Positions 7,473 to 15,189 of a stretch of DNA of 20,649 bases are shown here, piece by piece. The notes below the pieces were generated by a model. The model saw only the letters and a list, made by a program, of their open reading frames with translations. It was not told where the DNA came from and did not search any database. The DNA is from DASQEH01 sp035633755 (lineage in GTDB: Bacteria; Actinomycetota; Actinomycetes; Propionibacteriales; Nocardioidaceae), in NCBI GenBank assembly GCA_035633755.1, contig DASQEH010000010.1, positions 1-20,649 on the forward strand, in the 5' to 3' direction. Position 1 is the first letter of the stretch. Each line of letters opens with the position of its first letter. Made by a program: the position numbers and the translations under genes.

Positions 7473-8000
7473 TCAAACGACGTGGTGCAGCCAGCGGATG
7501 GGAGCCCCTTCCCCAGCGTGGCGGAACGGCTCCAGTGCGTCGTCCCAGTCCTTGCCCAGCAACCTTTCGACCTCGTCGACCAGGGTGACGTCACCAGCCG
7601 CGGCCTTGGCCACGGCCGCTTTGAGCCGGTCCTCGGGGATCATAACGTCACCATGCATACCTGTGCAGGCGTGGAAAATCCCCAGGTCCGGGGTGTAGGA
7701 ATAGCGCTCACCCTCACTAGTGACTGTGGGTTCTTCAGTGACCTCGAACAGCAACTGCTGCCACCCGCGCAAGGCGGTCGTGAGCTGTGCCGCGGTTCCC
7801 ACGGAGCCGCGCCAGGAGAGCTCCGCCCGGTACGTGCCCGGCCGTGCCGGTTGCGGGGTCCACGACATCGACGTGGGTACACCGAAGACCCCGCCCGCGG
7901 CCCACTCGATGTGAGGGCACAACGCCGATGGCGAGGCATGGATGAAGAGCACGCCGCGTGTTGGCGCGGACGTGCCATATGTGCTGGTGATGCGGTTCAC
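7473..8000 (-). CDS. DUF3145 family protein
   Basis: The 175-residue protein matches the DUF3145 family, which is restricted to actinobacteria and often lies beside the FASII genes. Recognisable stretches are RGVLFIHASPSALCPHIEWA at the N-terminus, ERYSYTPDLGIFHACTG in the middle and LEPFRHAGEGAPIRWLH at the C-terminus. No catalytic motif, signal peptide or membrane segment is visible. The start is GTG at 8000 with GAGGAGG a few bases upstream; the family's conserved block begins about 14 residues later, so a shorter start cannot be excluded. The function is unknown. Its repeated neighbourhood with fabF/accD suggests a link to lipid metabolism, which is inference. Confidence 0.92.
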   Translation of the reverse strand: MNRITSTYGTSAPTRGVLFIHASPSALCPHIEWAAGGVFGVPTSMSWTPQPARPGTYRAELSWRGSVGTAAQLTTALRGWQQLLFEVTEEPTVTSEGERYSYTPDLGIFHACTGMHGDVMIPEDRLKAAVAKAAAGDVTLVDEVERLLGKDWDDALEPFRHAGEGAPIRWLHHVV

Positions 8001-8126
8001 CGATCCTCCTCGAGGCTGCAGGGTCGCCTTCCCCAGCGCACTGCGTGTCGAGTCGAGTCGGGAACTACGCCATATTGTGCCCCATCAGACATCGCGGCAC
8101 CACCACTTCCCCGACGAGGGCCGCCG

Positions 8127-9092
8127 TCATGGCCAGCGAGACGCCACGAAGAGTCCGGCAATCGTCGACAGCACCGACATCAGCACCAGCCAAGGTAGGT
8201 AGTCGGCCGTGGCGTCGCGGCGTTCGGTGGTGTAGACGAGCTGGTTGCCGACCGCCTCGTACGCCTCGAGCAGGTCGTCCGGGGTGGAAGCGACGTAGGC
8301 CTCCCCTCCTGAGATCCGGGAGATCTCCTCCAGCTCGTCGGTCTTGACCGGGACCCTGATCATGTCTCCCTGAGCGCTCACCACGCCGCTCGGTGTGCCG
8401 ACCGCGACGGTGTGGATACGGACGCCTTGCTCCTTGGCCGATCGGGCGGCTTCGTTCTGGTTGCGTCCTGCGGTCCGGTAACCGTCGCTCAGCATCACGA
8501 CCAGGCCGGGAACGTGCCCACTGGCGTCCTTCTCGACGGCTCCGAGCTCGTGCTGGATGACGTCGAGCGAGGCATAGATGCCCTCCCCTGTTGCGGTGCG
8601 CTCACCGAGCTCCAGGCCGTCGAGGGCGGCGGCGACCTCAGCATGCTCGGTGGTGGGCGGAACAACGAGGGATGCCTCACCGGCGAACTGGACCAGAGCA
8701 GCCTTGAAGTTGGAGGGCAGCTGCGCCAAGAAGTCCTTCGCCGCCTCCTCCGCGGCGACGATACGGCTGGGAGCGACGTCAGTCGCTGCCATGGACAGCG
8801 ACACGTCGAGGACCAACACGACGGTGAAGCTCGACACGACACTGGCGGGGACCCTGACCACCTTGCTGGGTTGGGCGAGCAGCATGATGCCGAACGCCAG
8901 GGTCAGCAAGGCCAGCCCCACCGCGCAGTGCTGCCGCCAGTTCATCCTTCGGGGAGCGACGGTGTCCAGCAGCGCCATGTTGGTGAAGCGCACCGCGTAC
9001 GAGCTCTTCCGGCGTTGCAGCAGGGCATAGGCGCCGACGAGGACCGGGATGACGAGAAGCAGCCAGAGCCGACCTGGTTCCAGGAAGCTCAT
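8127..9092 (-). CDS. BatA-like VWA-domain membrane protein
   Basis: This 321-residue protein has an N-terminal membrane segment (about residues 8-26, in the BatA-like GRLWLLLVIPVLVGAYALL stretch), a second hydrophobic segment at about 56-74, a von Willebrand A domain from about 88 to 270 and a C-terminal membrane segment (about 300-318). The metal-binding MIDAS begins with DVSLS at 96-100, and the later MLSDGYRTAG supplies another typical loop. It resembles mycobacterial Rv1481, which lies in the order moxR-DUF58-VWA. Its ATG overlaps the DUF58 stop by 4 bases (ATGA), so translation is coupled. The cassette is thought to help protein folding or assembly at the envelope with MoxR as the ATPase; the client is unknown. 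Confidence 0.93.
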   Translation of the reverse strand: MSFLEPGRLWLLLVIPVLVGAYALLQRRKSSYAVRFTNMALLDTVAPRRMNWRQHCAVGLALLTLAFGIMLLAQPSKVVRVPASVVSSFTVVLVLDVSLSMAATDVAPSRIVAAEEAAKDFLAQLPSNFKAALVQFAGEASLVVPPTTEHAEVAAALDGLELGERTATGEGIYASLDVIQHELGAVEKDASGHVPGLVVMLSDGYRTAGRNQNEAARSAKEQGVRIHTVAVGTPSGVVSAQGDMIRVPVKTDELEEISRISGGEAYVASTPDDLLEAYEAVGNQLVYTTERRDATADYLPWLVLMSVLSTIAGLFVASRWP

Positions 9093-10090
9093 CGTGTCGT
9101 CCCAGCGGTACCCCAGCGGGGATTGTGCAGCCGTGCCGCGGTGCGTCGGTGGTTGAGAGCGAACCTGGCGATGTCGGCGACCCAGTCCCGGTCCGTACGA
9201 AGAACCAGATGCCCCACTCCTGCACGGCGCAGTGCCTTGGCGGAGCGCTGACGCTGCGCACGTGCGGCGGCTGCGTATCTGGTCCTGACCTTGCGGCTTG
9301 ACGTGTTGAGCTCACGCACCTGCCCCGTCTCGGGATCTTGCATGAGGACCGTCCCGACGTTCGGGATGTCGAGCTCACGTGGGTCGAGGATCTCCACGGC
9401 GATGACCTGGTGCCGCAACGAGAGTTCGCGCATGCCGGCTTCCCACCCTGGGGCCACATCGGGATCGGCGAAGCCGTCGTCGACGTCGAGGAAGTCCGAT
9501 ACGACAAGTCGCAGCCCGCGACGGCGTTGCCCTCGCGCCACCGTGGTGAGCGTCTCGGCGAGGGTCCGCGGGCGGTCAACGATGCTCGCCGTGGCCTGGT
9601 CTCGGGTGAGCGAACGCAGCAGCGCGAACAAGGCGAGTCGCCCGGAGCGTGCAGGCCAGCGTCTGAGGTGATGCTCGTCCAGCACGTACCCGCCGAAGCG
9701 GTCACCGGCTTTGAACGTGAGCAGTCCGAGCGTCGCCACGGCGGAGATCGCGAGGTCACGCTTCTCCATGGCGGCGGTCCCGAAGTGCATCGAGGCAGAC
9801 AGGTCCACGACCGCCCACGTCTCCAGCTCCCGATCGGCGATCAGGTCGCGAACATGCGGGATCGTGGTACGGGCCGTGACCGACCAGTCCATCCGACGTA
9901 CGTCGTCCTCGCCGGGCACGTACGGCCGGGCCTCGGCCAGATCGGTGCCCGGTCCGGGTAGCAGCCCGAGGTGCTCCCCGTGCAGGAAGCCATCGAGCCT
10001 ACGGACGATGTGCAGCTCGAGGCGACGCAGTGCCTGCTCTGAGGCGAAGCGTGACGGGACCGTGGATGATCGCTGCAGCTGCCTCGGCAC
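9089..10090 (-). CDS. DUF58 domain protein of the MoxR-DUF58-VWA cassette
   Basis: The gene encodes a DUF58 protein (333 residues from GTG 10090) with the family block GTDLAEARPYVPGEDDVRRM followed by DWSVTARTT. It also has a VWA-like metal site, VDLSASM. It pairs with the MoxR ATPase encoded upstream, as in mycobacterial Rv1479-Rv1480. The start is a choice: an in-frame ATG at 10150 overlaps moxR by 59 bases. GTG 10090 lies one base after the moxR stop, has GGAG ten bases upstream and gives a length near the family norm. No strong membrane helix is visible, so it is probably cytoplasmic and recruited to the membrane by the VWA partner, which is inference. Confidence 0.92.
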   Translation of the reverse strand: MPRQLQRSSTVPSRFASEQALRRLELHIVRRLDGFLHGEHLGLLPGPGTDLAEARPYVPGEDDVRRMDWSVTARTTIPHVRDLIADRELETWAVVDLSASMHFGTAAMEKRDLAISAVATLGLLTFKAGDRFGGYVLDEHHLRRWPARSGRLALFALLRSLTRDQATASIVDRPRTLAETLTTVARGQRRRGLRLVVSDFLDVDDGFADPDVAPGWEAGMRELSLRHQVIAVEILDPRELDIPNVGTVLMQDPETGQVRELNTSSRKVRTRYAAAARAQRQRSAKALRRAGVGHLVLRTDRDWVADIARFALNHRRTAARLHNPRWGTAGTTR

Positions 10091-10091
10091 G

Positions 10092-11123
10092 TCAGTGGAA
10101 CTCCGGCTGTCCCGCCCCGCCCCAGACGGGCTGCGGGGCCGGGATGGCACTCACCACCCGCTGTACGACGATGCGGGGGTCAACGCCGTCCGCCACCGCA
10201 TCGAAGCTGAGGAGCAGCCGGTGCGCCATGACGTCACTGGCTACTCGGGCCACATCGGTGGGCAGCACATAGGGGCGGCCCTGCATCAACGCGACCGCCC
10301 GGGCTGCCGCTGCCAGGCCGAGCGTCGCCCGCGGGCTGGCGCCTACTTCGATGACGCCGGCGAGCTCCGGCAGGTGGAACTCCGCGGGTGAGCGCGTCGC
10401 GAGAACGATCCGCACGATGTACTCGGCCACGAGGTTGTGCATGAACACCTTGTCGGCAGCGCCCTGCAGCGACCTGACCAGCTCGGGCGACAGGATGCGC
10501 GACGCATGAGGAGGGTCGACGCTCATCCGCCGCAGGATCTCGAACTCCTCGTGGCCGCGTGGGTGTACGACGTTGACCTGGAGCAGGAACCGGTCGCGTT
10601 GCGCCTCGGGGAGCGGATACACCCCTTCAGACTCGATGGGGTTCTGTGTCGCGATGACGATGAAGGGGTCCGACAGCGGGTAGGTGTGCCCGCCGATGGT
10701 TACCTGCCGCTCCCCCATCAGCTCCAGCATCGCCGACTGCACCTTGGCCGGCGCCCGGTTGATCTCGTCGGCGATGACGAAGTTGACGAACACCGGCCCG
10801 AGCTCGACATCGAAGCTCTCGCTGCTGCTGCGGTAGATCCGGGTCCCGACGATGTCGGAGGGTACGAGGTCGGGAGTGAACTGGACTCGCGCGAAGCTTC
10901 CGCCCACAACATCGGCGAAGGTGCGCACGGCTAGCGTCTTCGCCACACCCGGTACTCCCTCGAGCAGGCAGTGTCCGCGAGCGATGAGCGAGACCATGAG
11001 CTGCTCGACCATGTGCTCCTGGCCGACGATGACCCGCTGCACCTCTCGGACGGCGCGCTGGGCCAGCTCGGCAAGACGCGCTTCGGGCGTCGCCTGCGGC
11101 GCGGCACTCGTCTCGCTCACCAT
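10092..11123 (-). CDS. moxR: MoxR-family AAA+ ATPase
   Basis: MoxR ATPases are chaperone-like AAA+ proteins that act with VWA-domain partners. The protein has 343 residues, normal for the family. The Walker A motif is GVPGVAKT at 56-63 and Walker B is FVIADEINRAPAK, with Asp119-Glu120. The sensor stretch ATQNPIESEGVYPLPEAQRDRF is typical of MoxR. The ATG at 11123 has AGAGGAG six bases upstream. It is the first gene of the minus-strand cassette and is transcribed away from the membrane protein gene at 11244; the 120-base gap should hold both promoters. Confidence 0.96.
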   Translation of the reverse strand: MVSETSAAPQATPEARLAELAQRAVREVQRVIVGQEHMVEQLMVSLIARGHCLLEGVPGVAKTLAVRTFADVVGGSFARVQFTPDLVPSDIVGTRIYRSSSESFDVELGPVFVNFVIADEINRAPAKVQSAMLELMGERQVTIGGHTYPLSDPFIVIATQNPIESEGVYPLPEAQRDRFLLQVNVVHPRGHEEFEILRRMSVDPPHASRILSPELVRSLQGAADKVFMHNLVAEYIVRIVLATRSPAEFHLPELAGVIEVGASPRATLGLAAAARAVALMQGRPYVLPTDVARVASDVMAHRLLLSFDAVADGVDPRIVVQRVVSAIPAPQPVWGGAGQPEFH

Positions 11124-11243
11124 CTCGAACTCCTCTTCGCGGCCGCGCGACGCCGTACGCTCGTGTGCGTCGTCGTAAGTGTTACAGACCGGCCCAACCG
11201 GGTTGGGCTTATGGGCACGACCGGGCAGTGAGCGGAGGGGGAC

Positions 11244-11990
11244 ATGGACCAGCGTCCACGACCTCAGCTGCGACCGCTCGAGCGTCGCGATCCTCCGATG
11301 CTCGGCGATGTCATGCTCGAGGGCAGGCTCGCTGATTCTGATGCCGGAGTGGTCTTCGCCGGCCAGCTCGTCGACCAGCCGGTGACCGTGGTGATGCTCT
11401 CGGAGGGTGCGGAGACGGACTCGTACGCCCGGGCCCGGTTCGACAAGGCGGTCGGAGCGTTGGCCGCCGCCGGCAGGGGTGACGAGATCGTCGCGTCCGA
11501 TCGAGAGCTCGAGGTGGCGCCGTGGGTCGCGCTGGCCTCCCGGGAGCCGCAGGGTGACCGGTGGTCGAGACCGCTCGCCACTTCAACCGCACTGCTGGCT
11601 GCCGTCACGCTCCAAGACGTCCGTCCCGTCGGTCAGCAGGTGGGGCCGAGCTTTCGACCACACTGGTACCGGCGCAACGGTGTTGGCCGGTGGCGTCTGT
11701 GGCCCCTCCCCTGGCCGGCGACGCTGACCACCGCCGGACGTTGGACCTTCATCGCCTCCTTCGCGTTGATGGTGGCGATCGCTGCCTTGGCGTTGTGGAT
11801 CGTGACCCGCATCTTTGAGGACCAGCCGCCTCCGCCGCCTCCCCCCGTCACCCGCAACGTGCCGCCTCCTCCACCGATGACACTGCCGAGTCCGTCACAA
11901 CCCTCGACGCCCGGGCCGTCGATAGACACCCCAGGACCGAGGCCGAGCGGCACGCTGCCCGGAACAGGCGCTCCTCCGCCGATCGTATAG
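11244..11990 (+). CDS. Single-pass membrane protein with kinase-N-lobe-like domain and proline-rich tail
   Basis: The 248-residue protein matches no named family that I recognise as a whole. Residues 20-70 follow the pattern of a bacterial Ser/Thr kinase N-lobe: GRLADSDAGVVF aligns with the glycine loop GRLGxGxxGxVY. VTVVML sits where VAVKxL is expected, and YARARFDKAV resembles the alphaC helix. APWVAL at 92-97 resembles the hinge. The ATP-binding Lys is Val50, two loop glycines are lost and there is no HRD or DFG, so it cannot be an active kinase. A membrane helix covers about 167-190, and residues 191-248 are Pro-rich and probably outside the cell, as in PknB-like topology. The GGAGGGG just before the ATG supports the start. 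It is divergent from moxR. The kinase link is by eye only. Confidence 0.8.
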   Translation: MDQRPRPQLRPLERRDPPMLGDVMLEGRLADSDAGVVFAGQLVDQPVTVVMLSEGAETDSYARARFDKAVGALAAAGRGDEIVASDRELEVAPWVALASREPQGDRWSRPLATSTALLAAVTLQDVRPVGQQVGPSFRPHWYRRNGVGRWRLWPLPWPATLTTAGRWTFIASFALMVAIAALALWIVTRIFEDQPPPPPPPVTRNVPPPPPMTLPSPSQPSTPGPSIDTPGPRPSGTLPGTGAPPPIV

Positions 11991-11992
11991 TC

Positions 11993-12034
11993 GTATGGCC
12001 AATGTCATACATAATTGTATGTACCTTCCCATAC
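11993..12034. promoter_or_regulatory. Tandem GTATG-N8-CATAC operator upstream of the ATPase gene
   Basis: Two 18-bp dyads, each GTATG-N8-CATAC, occupy 11993-12010 and 12017-12034 and are separated by the 6-base ATAATT. The inner half-sites (CATAC 12006-12010 and GTATG 12017-12021) start 11 bases apart, one helix turn, so two dimers could bind the same face. A further GTATA lies at 11985-11989 within the end of the previous gene. The AT-rich block differs from its GC-rich surroundings and ends 20 bases before the ATPase ATG, covering the -35 zone. This is a strong candidate regulator site; the regulator is unknown. Confidence 0.65.
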
Positions 12035-12042
12035 TCACGCTG

Positions 12043-12048
12043 TAGTCT
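12043..12048 (+). promoter_or_regulatory. Candidate -10 element for a leaderless ATPase mRNA
   Basis: TAGTCT (TANNNT) lies 6 bases before the ATG at 12055, and no ribosome binding site is present. This spacing puts the transcript start on or next to the start codon. No good -35 hexamer is visible, so an activator at the adjoining dyads may be needed. Confidence 0.45.
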
Positions 12049-12054
12049 TGGCGA

Positions 12055-13245
12055 ATGCCCCGCGTTTTTACTTTCGAGTCCCCCGTCGCGAGTGACGCCC
12101 TTATCGATCGACACGCGGAGCTCCATCAGCTCCATCTCGCCGCCGCCGACGGGGCGCACGTGCGGCTCGCCGGGCCACGCCGATACGGCAAGACCTCACT
12201 GCTGCTGGCGCACGCGGCGCGGTTGGCCGCGACGGGCTGGCACACCATCCATGTCGACTTCTACGGCGTCACCTCGTTGGCCGAGGTTTGCGCTCGCATT
12301 GCCACGGCTTACGGTCGCGTACCCGATCATCACATCCAGTCCCACCTGGAGTCCCTTGGAGCACGCCTTGGACTCTCCCTGACGACGTCGGGCGTCGGGA
12401 TATCGCTGAGCCCTCGACAATCCGACCCGAGCCAGGACTCCGTTCTCACAGCCGCCGGCGAGCTTCTTGATCTGCCGTTGCGTCTGTTCGACCGCGATCG
12501 GCGACCGACGCTCGTGGTGTTCGACGAGTTTCAGGACCTCTTGAGCGCAGGGCCCACGCTCGACGGGCTGTTGCGATCCCATGTCCAGTACCACGAGGAC
12601 GCCGCCACCTACATTTACGCCGGCTCGCAACCATCGCTGATGCGACGCCTGTTCACCGACCGGGAACGCCCCCTGTACGGACAGGCCGAGCCGGTCGAGC
12701 TCGGCCCGCTCCCGATCGGCGAGGTGCTGGTAGAGCTGGGCGACCGGTTCGCGTCCCTCGACGAGGACCCGGGCGAGGCCTTGGCCCCGCTGGTGACGTC
12801 AGCGGGTGGCCACCCCCAGCGCACGATGCTGCTCGCGCACCTGCTGCACCGAGAACTTGGGATGCGTGCGTCGGGGGCGACCACCTTGCCCGACGGAGGG
12901 CGGGCGGAAGGGTTGGCTCTGGCCGACCAGATCTTCGCGCTGGCACTGGCACAGACCACCGAAGCGCACCAGGCCATCTGGGACTCGCTGAGCGCCGGCA
13001 AGAAGGCCGTCCTAGCGTCGCTCGCCGACGGGGTACGCCCGACCGGGTCGCGCGCCACTGAACGCTCCGGGCTCGCCCGTGCGACACTCCAGTCGGCGCT
13101 GCGAGAGCTTGGGCGCGAGGGCCAGCACGTGAGCAGAGTCGTCGTCGCCGAGCCGGGAGCGCCCGCTGGCGACTGGCGGTTCATCGACCCGCTGTTCGCG
13201 CGCTGGGTATCGCTGCGCGGCAATGTCCGACGACTGCCTACCTGA
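12055..13245 (+). CDS. AAA/STAND-type ATPase with C-terminal winged-helix region
   Basis: The 396-residue protein resembles the ATPase_2 (archaeal ATPase, MNS) group. The N-terminus SDALIDRHAELHQL is the usual entry to this fold. Walker A is GPRRYGKTS at 40-48 and Walker B is TLVVFDEFQDLL, with Asp157-Glu158. The sensor-like YIYAGSQPSLMRRLF follows. Residues about 315-390 look like a winged helix ending in FIDPLFARWV, as is common in this family. Members often act as signalling switches or standalone DNA-linked ATPases, and the substrate is usually unknown. The gene has its own operator, appears leaderless and stands alone between convergent and same-strand neighbours, suggesting a horizontally acquired cargo gene. 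The ATPase assignment is good; the role is unknown. Confidence 0.88.
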   Translation: MPRVFTFESPVASDALIDRHAELHQLHLAAADGAHVRLAGPRRYGKTSLLLAHAARLAATGWHTIHVDFYGVTSLAEVCARIATAYGRVPDHHIQSHLESLGARLGLSLTTSGVGISLSPRQSDPSQDSVLTAAGELLDLPLRLFDRDRRPTLVVFDEFQDLLSAGPTLDGLLRSHVQYHEDAATYIYAGSQPSLMRRLFTDRERPLYGQAEPVELGPLPIGEVLVELGDRFASLDEDPGEALAPLVTSAGGHPQRTMLLAHLLHRELGMRASGATTLPDGGRAEGLALADQIFALALAQTTEAHQAIWDSLSAGKKAVLASLADGVRPTGSRATERSGLARATLQSALRELGREGQHVSRVVVAEPGAPAGDWRFIDPLFARWVSLRGNVRRLPT

Positions 13246-13322
13246 TCCTGCCTCGCGATCGCGGGAGCGGTCCCTTCGCCGAGGCTTGAAAACGCCAGTG
13301 GGCGATCGCTGACCCAGTACCG

Positions 13323-14150
13323 TCACTCGCGAGGATCGTCCTCCGATGAGTCGCCGGCTTCAGGTGGCCGCTCGACCTGCAACTGCGTCTCGGTGTCCGC
13401 GAACCCTACGGAGCGGTAGATGCGGATGGCCAGGTAGTCACGATCTGCCACCATGACGAGCGTGTGGGCGCCCAGCTGCTCGAAGCCAAACTGGCTGACG
13501 AAGTGCACCAGCGTGCCGGCAAGTCCCTGCCCTCTGGTGTCGGGGTGTGTCTCGACGGACTGGAAGCGCGCTAGGCCGCTCGTCGTGGTGAACAGGCCCA
13601 TCGAGGATGCCAGCTGACCGTCCAGGAAGGCGCCGAACCAGCGCCCGTGTCCCGCGTCGGTGAGGGCACGCATGGTGTTGGCCTTCGTTTCGACGAATGC
13701 GCGGTCGGCTCGCGAGGCGGGGTCGGCGGCGTCGCACGCAAGCCGCAGCTCGACCTGCTGCAGCCAGTCATCGTCGCTCTCCAGCGGCCGGTACATCGCC
13801 TGCTCGTTCGGCCTCGGCGGGGCATGCACCTGTCGCGCGGTCATGACGCCCGCACCCTCGGCCTTCAGCCCGGCGGCCGTGAATCCCGACAGGTCCTCGA
13901 CACTGCCCTCGGTGCCGTCGAAGCCGAGGGCGACATGCCTCGCGTCAGGAAACTGGAGTGCGAACGTCTCGAGCCACTGGTCGGTTTCCTCGACCGGCGG
14001 CGGAGCGTCAAGCAGGAGGAAGTTGCCCCACCAGTACGTCGGGTTGTCAGGGGTCCTGATGACGAGATGATCGCCCTGGTCAAGCACCTCGCTGCCGCCC
14101 AGTCGAAGCAAAGCCAGGTCGGTCTGATAGCCGAGAGAGCGCACCTTCAC
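13323..14150 (-). CDS. GNAT-family N-acetyltransferase
   Basis: The 275-residue protein has a C-terminal GNAT domain (about residues 115-260) that transfers an acyl group from acyl-CoA to an unknown acceptor. The acetyl-CoA-binding motif A is visible as SVETHPDTRGQGLAGTLVHF, with the Q/RxxGxG/A pattern. IRIYRSVGFADTETQ is the usual last strand region. The N-terminal half, with DHLVIRTPDNPTYWWGNFLL, recurs in many actinobacterial acetyltransferases of unknown substrate. The start is GTG at 14150. TAGGAT lies 6 bases before it, so the message could be leaderless, although AGGA within it could also serve as a ribosome site. The 3' end converges on the ATPase gene. Confidence 0.88.
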   Translation of the reverse strand: MKVRSLGYQTDLALLRLGGSEVLDQGDHLVIRTPDNPTYWWGNFLLLDAPPPVEETDQWLETFALQFPDARHVALGFDGTEGSVEDLSGFTAAGLKAEGAGVMTARQVHAPPRPNEQAMYRPLESDDDWLQQVELRLACDAADPASRADRAFVETKANTMRALTDAGHGRWFGAFLDGQLASSMGLFTTTSGLARFQSVETHPDTRGQGLAGTLVHFVSQFGFEQLGAHTLVMVADRDYLAIRIYRSVGFADTETQLQVERPPEAGDSSEDDPRE

Positions 14151-14156
14151 GAGCTG

Positions 14157-14162
14157 ATCCTA
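14157..14162 (-). promoter_or_regulatory. Candidate -10 element of the acetyltransferase gene
   Basis: On the minus strand TAGGAT stands 6 bases before the GTG start at 14150, a spacing typical of leaderless actinobacterial transcripts. It lies in the 22-base gap after the oxidoreductase gene, so read-through from that gene is equally possible. Confidence 0.35.
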
Positions 14163-14172
14163 GGCCGAGCAG

Positions 14173-14940
14173 CTAGTGGGCGACATGGATGCGTGTGCGG
14201 CGATACCGGGGTACTTCGAGCTCATCTACGATCGCCACCGCGAAGTCCTCGACGCTGACCCAGTCCCCGACCACCTCGTCCTTACCGATGCGGTACCTCC
14301 CGGTCCGCTCGCCCGGTCCGATGGCCGGCGCGGGCGAGACATAGAGCCAGTCCACGAGTGCCCCGGTGTCACGCAGCAGTTCCAGCGCCGCCACGTGGGT
14401 GATGGCCTCCGGCAGATTTCGCGGCGAGAATCCGGGCATGTCCATCAACCGCAGGCCCGGGGCGACCTGCAGGCTGCCGGAGCCGCCCACCACGACCAGG
14501 CGTCGCGTTCCTACGTTCTCAGCGAGCACCGACAGCGCATGCAAGAAGATCTGGTGCCGTTGCCCCGTGCGGCTGGGGGAAATCGCCGAGACGACGACGT
14601 CATGCTCAGCTGCCACCCGGGCCACATCGATCGGCTCTGCCGCGTCCCCGCGGCGGACTCGCAACCCCGCCGGCGTCGGCGCGGCGGTTGGACCAGGCGG
14701 TGCGCCGAGTGGCGGGAACGTGGGCATGGACTCCGAGCCCGGCGTCGCCCCCGAGGCGCCCGTCACGGCAGAGGCTGGCGACGACTCGAAACTCGGCGTC
14801 GCCGGGCCGACAGCGGACCCTGCAGGGCTGCTTCTGTCCAGCCTCCGGCTGATCGCGGTGACGAGGTGGTCGCGCGACAATGCTTCCAGGACTATGCGTG
14901 AACCCACAAAGCCGGTTGCCCCATACAACGCGATCTTCAT
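14173..14940 (-). CDS. NAD(P)-binding Rossmann protein with low-complexity insertion
   Basis: The 255-residue protein belongs to the atypical short-chain dehydrogenase/NmrA-like group (YwnB-like NAD(P)H-binding proteins). The dinucleotide loop is GATGFVG at 7-13, and later markers are DVVVSAISPSRTG and RRLVVVGGSGSLQ. The C-terminal DWVSVEDFAVAIVDEL is typical. Between beta-2 (VTAISRR, ending at 33) and beta-3 (GLRVRRGDA, from 92) there is a 55-60 residue Ala/Pro/Ser/Gly-rich insertion that the family normally lacks. The ATG at 14940 is chosen because it begins MKIALYGATG and has AAGGGG upstream; an in-frame start at 14970 would add ten basic residues. The substrate is unknown. It lies 22 bases upstream of the acetyltransferase and may form an operon with it. 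Confidence 0.85.
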   Translation of the reverse strand: MKIALYGATGFVGSRIVLEALSRDHLVTAISRRLDRSSPAGSAVGPATPSFESSPASAVTGASGATPGSESMPTFPPLGAPPGPTAAPTPAGLRVRRGDAAEPIDVARVAAEHDVVVSAISPSRTGQRHQIFLHALSVLAENVGTRRLVVVGGSGSLQVAPGLRLMDMPGFSPRNLPEAITHVAALELLRDTGALVDWLYVSPAPAIGPGERTGRYRIGKDEVVGDWVSVEDFAVAIVDELEVPRYRRTRIHVAH

Positions 14941-15115
14941 GCCACCCCTTCTTGCCCTTGCCACGGCCACCGAGGAATTAGCCGGGTCACGGGCATCGTG
15001 TCAGTCCGGTGTGTGTTGGCCGCGGGGCCACGACCTACGGTTGCACATGACATGATCTCCGACGAGACTCCGCCGACCCCGACGCCCTCCACGGGCCGAG
15101 GTACGCCGAGTCCAT

Positions 15116-15189
15116 GGGGCGGTAGCTCAGCTGGTTAGAGCAAAGGACTCATAATCCTTGGGTCGTGGGTTCGAGCCCCACCCGCCCTA
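15116..15189 (+). tRNA. tRNA with CAU anticodon, probably tRNA-Ile2
   Basis: The cloverleaf is complete. The acceptor stem is 15116-15122 with 15182-15188 (first pair G-U). The D arm is 15125-15141, the anticodon stem AAGGA/TCCTT is 15143-15147 with 15155-15159, and the T arm is 15165-15181 with loop TTCGAGC. A73 is at 15189, and CCA is not encoded directly after it. The anticodon CAT is at 15150-15152. The loop context GACTCATAATC matches the minor Ile tRNA, whose C34 becomes lysidine, rather than initiator Met, which would need a GGG/CCC anticodon stem. Automatic tools may label it Met. Confidence 0.93.

Noticed and set aside
8412..9251. Plus-strand open frame of about 279 codons across the VWA gene
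   Set aside because: The composition is abnormal and the minus strand encodes a clear VWA protein with coupled neighbours.
13254..13309. Two GCGATCGC palindromes in the gap between the ATPase and acetyltransferase genes
   Set aside because: An 8-base palindrome in GC-rich DNA can recur by chance, and no extended stem or terminator forms between them.
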